NCBI GenBank assembly: GCA_900768675.1
Contig: CAAGDT010000100.1
Span: forward strand, 1-32,507
DNA: 32,507 nt
Source of the DNA: Oscillospiraceae bacterium
GTDB lineage: Bacteria > Bacillota > Clostridia > Oscillospirales > Ruminococcaceae
Direction: 5' to 3'
Positions 27,840-32,507 of the stretch are shown here, piece after piece. Below the pieces are notes generated by a model, which ran no database searches, was not told where the DNA came from, and saw only the letters and a program-made list of their open reading frames with translations. The first letter of the stretch is position 1, and the number at the start of each line of letters is the position of its first letter. A program made the translations under genes and the position numbers.

Positions 27840-29675
27840 ATGGGAAAGATTATTGGTATTGACTTAGGTACGACAAACTCATGCGTATCGGTTATCGAGG
27901 GCGGCGAGCCCACAGTTATCACTAACAGCGAAGGCAGCAGAACAACTCCTTCCGTTGTTGCATTCACAAAGGACGGTGAGCGTCTTGTAGGTCAGCTTGC
28001 AAAGAACCAGGCTGTTACAAACCCCGAAAAGACAATCATCTCCATCAAGCGTCACATGGGCAGCGATTATAAGGTAAATATCGACGGAAAGCAGTACACT
28101 CCTCAGGAAATTTCCGCTATGATTCTTCAGAAGCTCAAGAGCGAGGCTGAAAACTACCTTGGCGAAAAGGTTACAGACGCAGTTATCACTGTTCCTGCCT
28201 ACTTCACCGACTCACAGCGTCAGGCTACAAAGGACGCAGGTCAGATTGCAGGCCTTAAGGTTCACAGAATCATCAACGAGCCTACTGCTGCTGCACTCGC
28301 ATACGGCATAGACAAGGAAAACGAGCAGAAGATTGTTGTTTACGACCTCGGCGGCGGTACCTTCGATGTATCCGTTATCGAAATCGGCGACGGCGTACAG
28401 GAGGTTCTTGCAACAGCAGGTAACAACCACTTGGGCGGCGACGACTTCGACCAGAGAGTTATCAACTTCCTTGTTGCTGAGTTCAAGAAGTCCGACGGCG
28501 TTGACCTTACAAACGATAAGTTCGCTATGCAGCGTTTAAAGGACGAGGCTGAAAAGGCAAAGATTGCACTTTCCAACTCCACTTCGGTAAATGTAAACAT
28601 TCCTTATATCACAGCTGACGCTACAGGTCCTAAGCACCTTAACGTAACTCTTACAAGAGCTAAGTTCAACGAGCTTACAGCAGACCTTGTAGAAGCTACA
28701 ATGGGACCCTTAAAGCAGGCGGTTAAGGACAGCGGACTTTCCCTTAACGAAATCGACAAGATTCTTCTCGTCGGCGGTTCAACACGTATTCCCGCTGTTC
28801 AGGAGGCTGTAAAGAACTACCTCGGAAAAGACCCCTTCAAGGGCATTAACCCCGATGAGTGCGTTGCTATGGGTGCAGCTATTCAGGGCGGCGTTCTCAA
28901 CAAGGAGGTTACAGGACTTCTGCTTCTTGACGTTACGCCTCTTTCTCTCGGTATTGAAACCGCAGGCGGCGTTTGCACAAGAATGATTGAGAGAAACACC
29001 ACAATTCCTACAAAGAAATCACAGATATTCTCCACCTACAGCGACAACCAGCCCAGCGTTGATATCAACATTCTCCAGGGCGAGCGTGAATTTGCAAAGG
29101 ACAACAAGTCCATCGGCACCTTCCGCCTTGACGGCATCGCTCCTGCTCCCAGAGGAATACCCCAGATTGAGGTTACCTTCGATATTGACGCAAACGGTAT
29201 CGTAAACGTATCCGCTAAGGACCTTGGCACAGGCAAGGAGCAGCACATCAGCATTACCGCCTCCACAAATATGAGCAAGGAGGATATTGATAAGGCTGTC
29301 AAGGAAGCTGAGGCATTTGCGGCAGAGGACGCAAAGAGAAAGGAAGAGGTTGATACCCGCAACGAGGCAGACCAGATGGTTTACCAGATTGAGAAGTCTA
29401 TGAACGAGTTCGGTGACAAGGTTACTGAGGCAGATAAGGCTGCTGTTACACCTAAGCTTGAAGCGCTCAAGGAAGCTCTCAAGGGTACTGACGTCGAGGC
29501 TATCAAGACCGCTAAGGATGAGCTCCAGAAGGCATTCTACGATGTTGCAGGCAGAATTTACCAGGAACAGGGCGCTGCTGCACAGGCTGCGGATGTTCAG
29601 GGCGCAGGCACAAGCGCAGGCGCTCAGGGCGGCGATGACAATATCGTTGACGCAGACTTCAAGGATGCGAACTAA
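27840..29675 (+). CDS. dnaK: Chaperone protein DnaK (Hsp70)
   Basis: 611 residues. ATPase motifs: GIDLGTTNSCVSV (phosphate 1), VITVPAYFTDSQRQATKDAG, IVVYDLGGGTFDVSV (phosphate 2), and LLVGGSTRIPAVQ (adenosine). The substrate domain holds LLLLDVTPLSLGIETAGG and the C-terminal lid ends in an Ala/Gly-rich tail and VDADFKD. It binds exposed hydrophobic segments of proteins under DnaJ and GrpE control. An AGGAGG ribosome site lies 9 bases before the ATG. A 9-bp hairpin follows the gene before dnaJ. Confidence 0.99.
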   Translation: MGKIIGIDLGTTNSCVSVIEGGEPTVITNSEGSRTTPSVVAFTKDGERLVGQLAKNQAVTNPEKTIISIKRHMGSDYKVNIDGKQYTPQEISAMILQKLKSEAENYLGEKVTDAVITVPAYFTDSQRQATKDAGQIAGLKVHRIINEPTAAALAYGIDKENEQKIVVYDLGGGTFDVSVIEIGDGVQEVLATAGNNHLGGDDFDQRVINFLVAEFKKSDGVDLTNDKFAMQRLKDEAEKAKIALSNSTSVNVNIPYITADATGPKHLNVTLTRAKFNELTADLVEATMGPLKQAVKDSGLSLNEIDKILLVGGSTRIPAVQEAVKNYLGKDPFKGINPDECVAMGAAIQGGVLNKEVTGLLLLDVTPLSLGIETAGGVCTRMIERNTTIPTKKSQIFSTYSDNQPSVDINILQGEREFAKDNKSIGTFRLDGIAPAPRGIPQIEVTFDIDANGIVNVSAKDLGTGKEQHISITASTNMSKEDIDKAVKEAEAFAAEDAKRKEEVDTRNEADQMVYQIEKSMNEFGDKVTEADKAAVTPKLEALKEALKGTDVEAIKTAKDELQKAFYDVAGRIYQEQGAAAQAADVQGAGTSAGAQGGDDNIVDADFKDAN

Positions 29676-29692
29676 TTGAATTTCAGTCAGGT

Positions 29693-29719
29693 GCTATCGG
29701 CGGTATTACTGCCGATAGC
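29693..29719 (+). other. Hairpin in the dnaK-dnaJ spacer
   Basis: GCTATCGGC / GCCGATAGC, a 9-bp perfect stem with a 9-base loop, 18 bases after the dnaK stop. The following CTATTTTATAAT is only partly T-rich, so this is more likely an mRNA end-protecting or attenuating hairpin that lowers dnaJ relative to dnaK. Confidence 0.55.
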
Positions 29720-29793
29720 TACCGCTATTTTATAATAAGGGAGATATGGAATAATCCTCGGCGGCAAGCTCCGTAGGAAAGGATTGGTTATTT

Positions 29794-30990
29794 ATGGCAG
29801 AAAAACGAGATTACTATGAAGTTCTTGGTATTTCCAAGGGCGCTACTGACGATGAAATAAAAAAAGCCTACCGTAAAATGGCGAAAATGTATCACCCCGA
29901 CCTTCACCCCGATGACCCTCAGGCGGCGGAGAAGTTCAAGGAGGTTAACGAGGCCAACGACGTACTTTCCGACCCTCAGAAAAGACAGCGCTATGACCAG
30001 TTCGGTCATGCGGGCGTTGACCCCTCTTATGGTGCAGGACAGGGAGGCGGCGGCTTCGGCGGCTTCGGAGGCTTCTCTACCGGGGACGGAATCGACCTCG
30101 GGGATATTTTCGATTCGTTCTTCGGCGGCGGAATGGGAAGCGCACGGGCAGACAATCCGAATGCACCCAAAAGAGGCGCAGATATTCCCATTAATCTGGA
30201 TATTTCATTTATGGAAGCCTGCAAGGGCGTGCGGCACGAGGTTGAGCTGAACCGCTCAGAGGTCTGCGACAGCTGCAACGGCAACGGCGCAAAGGCGGGA
30301 ACTTCGCCCAAGACCTGTCCCGACTGTAACGGAACGGGTAAAATCCGCTTCAATCAGAGAACTGTTTTCGGCACGATGGCTTCCACAAGAGCCTGCACAA
30401 AGTGCGGCGGAAAGGGAAAAATCATTGAAAATCCCTGTCCCTCCTGCCGTGGAAGCGGACGTGTTCAGAAGAAGTCAAAGGTTACAATCAACGTTCCCGC
30501 AGGTATCGACGACGGACAGATTCTCCGTGTTTCGGGTCAGGGTCACGTTGGCGTTAACGGCGGCTCAAGAGGCGACCTTAACGTAAGGATTTCCGTAAGA
30601 AAGGACCCGCTTTTCGAGCGCAGAGGCTTTGATGTATGGACGGAGGTTCCGATTACCTACGCACAGGCTGTTCTCGGTGCGGAAATAACCGTGCCCACAA
30701 TAGACGGCAACGTTACTTATACCGTTCCTGAGGGAACTCAGCCGGATACCGTTTTCAGACTCAGGGGCAAGGGTATCCAGAAGCTCCAGCGTGACGGCAG
30801 AGGCGACCAGATGGTTAAGGTTATTCTGGAGGTGCCGAAGAACCTGACCAAAAAGCAGAAGGAAGCCCTTTCCGCTTTCAGCGAACAGCTTAACGAGAAG
30901 AATTATGAGAAGCAGACAGGCTTCTTCGACAAGCTTAAGAAGTTCGGCGAGGACCTGAAAAAGAACTGGGACAATCTCAATAAGGAATAA
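29794..30990 (+). CDS. dnaJ: Chaperone protein DnaJ (Hsp40)
   Basis: 398 residues. J domain at about 5-70 with the HPD motif (MYHPDLHPDD), Gly/Phe-rich region (about 75-110, GGGGFGGFGGF), and four zinc-finger repeats CDSCNGNG, CPDCNGTG, CTKCGGKG and CPSCRGSG (about 155-220), then the substrate-binding beta domains (VPAGIDDGQILRVSGQG). It brings substrates to DnaK and triggers ATP hydrolysis. An AAAGGA ribosome site lies about 12 bases before the ATG. It is the last gene before the operon terminator; there is no prmA or other gene appended as in some Firmicutes. Confidence 0.98.
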   Translation: MAEKRDYYEVLGISKGATDDEIKKAYRKMAKMYHPDLHPDDPQAAEKFKEVNEANDVLSDPQKRQRYDQFGHAGVDPSYGAGQGGGGFGGFGGFSTGDGIDLGDIFDSFFGGGMGSARADNPNAPKRGADIPINLDISFMEACKGVRHEVELNRSEVCDSCNGNGAKAGTSPKTCPDCNGTGKIRFNQRTVFGTMASTRACTKCGGKGKIIENPCPSCRGSGRVQKKSKVTINVPAGIDDGQILRVSGQGHVGVNGGSRGDLNVRISVRKDPLFERRGFDVWTEVPITYAQAVLGAEITVPTIDGNVTYTVPEGTQPDTVFRLRGKGIQKLQRDGRGDQMVKVILEVPKNLTKKQKEALSAFSEQLNEKNYEKQTGFFDKLKKFGEDLKKNWDNLNKE

Positions 30991-30996
30991 AAACAC

Positions 30997-31030
30997 AAAT
31001 CCCGTACTGAATTTCAGCCACGGGATTTTT
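30997..31030 (+). terminator. Terminator of the heat-shock operon
   Basis: AAATCCCGT / ACGGGATTT with a 14-base loop, then TT, 6 bases after the dnaJ stop; the T tract is TTTTT with the arm. Confidence 0.88.
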
Positions 31031-31092
31031 GTTGAAAATAAACAAACGTACAAAGCAGTTTTAGGGCGAAGTTACAAATTATTACTTAATCA

Positions 31093-31121
31093 TTTACATT
31101 TGCGGAAATTTGTGATATTAT
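31093..31121 (+). promoter_or_regulatory. Promoter of the sensor gene
   Basis: TTTACA, 17 bases, TATTAT, about 100 bases upstream of the ATG at 31221. The leader can form CCGCA/TGCGG pairs but I do not recognise a riboswitch. Confidence 0.7.
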
Positions 31122-31220
31122 ATAGAAAGCGAATAAGCTTTTTCCGCAGACTGCTGTATATTATTATATGGTATTGCGGCAGGCTTACTTTATTCTATTT
31201 GTGGAGCGTGTGAGTTACAT

Positions 31221-32507
31221 ATGAAAATAAGAACAGTACTTATCATCTCGGCGGTTGCACTTCTTATATTTACAACTGCGGTTTTCAGCGTTTTTCTCGG
31301 TGTTCAGCTTAATTCCGCCGGAAAAGCAATGTTCGACGCATATCTGTCGGGTGTTTCCGATATGCAGGCGTCAAATATGAACGGATATCTGAACGACGTA
31401 CAGAGCAGGTATACTGCAACGGTAGCTCTGCCTGCTATTCAGAGCTTTACCTCCGGAAAACACAAGGAGGGCTCTTCTGAGTACAACGCCGCATACGATG
31501 CACTTGAGGCTCTTGTTACCTCGGGAGCGGCTACTAAGGCTGTTGTTTACGAGGAGGGCGGAAATATCGTCCTTCAGGTGGGAGCTTTGGATTCCATAAC
31601 AACCGCAAGCGGCGTCTGCAACACAGAGGGCGCTAACGGCGTTGCTGTCGTAAACACGGCTGAAACCGAATCCGTAAAGTCCGAATACACAATTTCCGTA
31701 AAGGACAAGGTAAACGACTACTATGTGGGAATTGTTTATGCAAGAACAGGCATTGCCAACATAATCGACCGTGCAAAGGGACTTATATTTATCGTAGACC
31801 CTCTCGGCTCAATCATTACTGCACAGAACTATGTCGGAAATATGTCTGTAACAGGCGCTCAGTATTCTCCCTATAAGGACGCTGTTGCAAATGCCACAAC
31901 CACTCCTGCAAGGTTCCTCAGTGCAGACGGCGCTACAACTGCCTATATAACCGGCGCTGACAACGGCTGGACAATTGTTGCAAACCAGGATACAATAAGA
32001 GCAACAGAATATTCCGGCAGATCCTCCGGCTCCGTTACCGGAATTGCTGTAACAATGCTTGTTATATTCCTTGCTGCAGGAATTGTTATGATTGTAATTG
32101 TTACAAAGCCCTTCTACAAAATCGAAGAAACTCTCCTTAAGATAAGCCGCGGCGACCACGAGGCGAGAGTTGAGATTATGTCCAAGAACGAATACGGCGA
32201 TATTGCCCGTGTATTCAATGACATTGTTGATAATATTATCGTAAGCGAATCCCGTTACAGAACAATTATCGAGATGTCCGACAACATCATTTTTGAATGG
32301 AATCTCCAGAACAACGAGGTAAGCTTCTCCAACAACTTCAACAAGAAGTTCAGCTATCGTGCGCCTTCCGACCACTTCGCAGACAGCTTCCTGCTTAAGT
32401 GTAAGGTTCACCCCGACGATTCAGACAGATATAAATCCGACCTCGAAAAGCTTCCCAAGGGCGAAAACTTCAAGCATAACGAATACCGTATGAAGAATAT
32501 CTACGGC
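31221..32507 (+). CDS. Membrane sensor protein (Cache-like, HAMP, PAS), 3' end cut by window
   Basis: 429 codons open to the end of the window. An N-terminal TM helix (about 6-25) and a second one (about 274-295, GIAVTMLVIFLAAGIVMIVI) enclose a 245-residue external sensing region that looks Cache-like (helical start with YLNDVQSRYTATVA, later GLIFIVDPLGSIITAQNYVG). A HAMP-like linker follows (KPFYKIEETLLKISRGDHEA, then EYGDIARVFNDIV), then a PAS domain from about 340 (YRTIIEMSDNIIFEWNLQNN, VHPDDSDRY). The output domain is missing; in related clostridial proteins it is often GGDEF and/or EAL (cyclic-di-GMP) or a histidine kinase. Only a weak GGAG lies upstream of the ATG. Promoter at 31093-31121. 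Confidence 0.85.
   Translation, partial: MKIRTVLIISAVALLIFTTAVFSVFLGVQLNSAGKAMFDAYLSGVSDMQASNMNGYLNDVQSRYTATVALPAIQSFTSGKHKEGSSEYNAAYDALEALVTSGAATKAVVYEEGGNIVLQVGALDSITTASGVCNTEGANGVAVVNTAETESVKSEYTISVKDKVNDYYVGIVYARTGIANIIDRAKGLIFIVDPLGSIITAQNYVGNMSVTGAQYSPYKDAVANATTTPARFLSADGATTAYITGADNGWTIVANQDTIRATEYSGRSSGSVTGIAVTMLVIFLAAGIVMIVIVTKPFYKIEETLLKISRGDHEARVEIMSKNEYGDIARVFNDIVDNIIVSESRYRTIIEMSDNIIFEWNLQNNEVSFSNNFNKKFSYRAPSDHFADSFLLKCKVHPDDSDRYKSDLEKLPKGENFKHNEYRMKNIYG

Noticed and set aside
31809..32411. 200-codon minus-strand frame at the window end
   Set aside because: Antisense to the open sensor frame that carries HAMP and PAS features; Cys/Asn/Val-rich shadow.

Overview
The window reads as chromosomal DNA of a low-to-mid GC Gram-positive anaerobe of class Clostridia, most likely Ruminococcus-like (Oscillospiraceae). 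The basis is strong AGGAGG-type ribosome sites, many near-consensus sigma-A promoters with 17-bp spacers, a perfect CIRCE operator before hrcA-grpE-dnaK-dnaJ, spore-maturation genes spmA/spmB, a rubredoxin, lipoprotein solute-binding proteins and the rpmH-rnpA-yidD-yidC-jag cluster. Genus is inferred from gene style; no 16S gene is present.

Layout. 1-2486 (+): end of nadC, a TtcA-like PP-loop protein and an overlapping CCA-adding-enzyme homologue whose signature motifs are eroded. 2519-5157 (-): polar amino-acid ABC importer, with the binding protein insulated from permease/ATPase by a terminator and a second promoter. 5355-8718 (+): rpmH-rnpA-yidD-yidC-jag, then tRNA-Gln. 8881-9527 (+): Phd/ParE-type toxin-antitoxin pair whose toxin is frameshifted in a T7 run. 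9526-11803 (-): a methyltransferase-TetR fusion protein plus a second methyltransferase, under a promoter covered by a long inverted repeat. 11822-18309 (-): lipoprotein class B sortase, rubredoxin, L31, sbcC/sbcD, tRNA-Tyr and tRNA-Thr. 18390-19394 (+): an orphan lipoprotein. 19411-20522 (-): spmA-spmB. 20556-21326: a probable unrecognised small RNA (-) divergent from an XRE regulator (+). 21344-23808 (+): GH31 alpha-xylosidase. 23847-25856 (-): zinc-ribbon membrane protein and an orphan sugar-binding lipoprotein with an inserted zinc ribbon. 26048-31030 (+): heat-shock operon. 31093-end (+): a sensor protein (Cache-like, HAMP, PAS) cut by the window edge.

Most genes are housekeeping. The least explained parts are (1) the ~130-nt structured RNA candidate at 20718-20851, with its own promoter and terminator, facing an XRE regulator across repeated GGTGAT/ATCACC elements; (2) the methyltransferase-TetR fusion with its palindromic operator; (3) the degenerate CCA-enzyme homologue; (4) the zinc ribbon within a sugar-binding protein that shares a LacI/CcpA-type operator with the alpha-xylosidase gene. 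All functional statements come from reading motifs; no database search was run.
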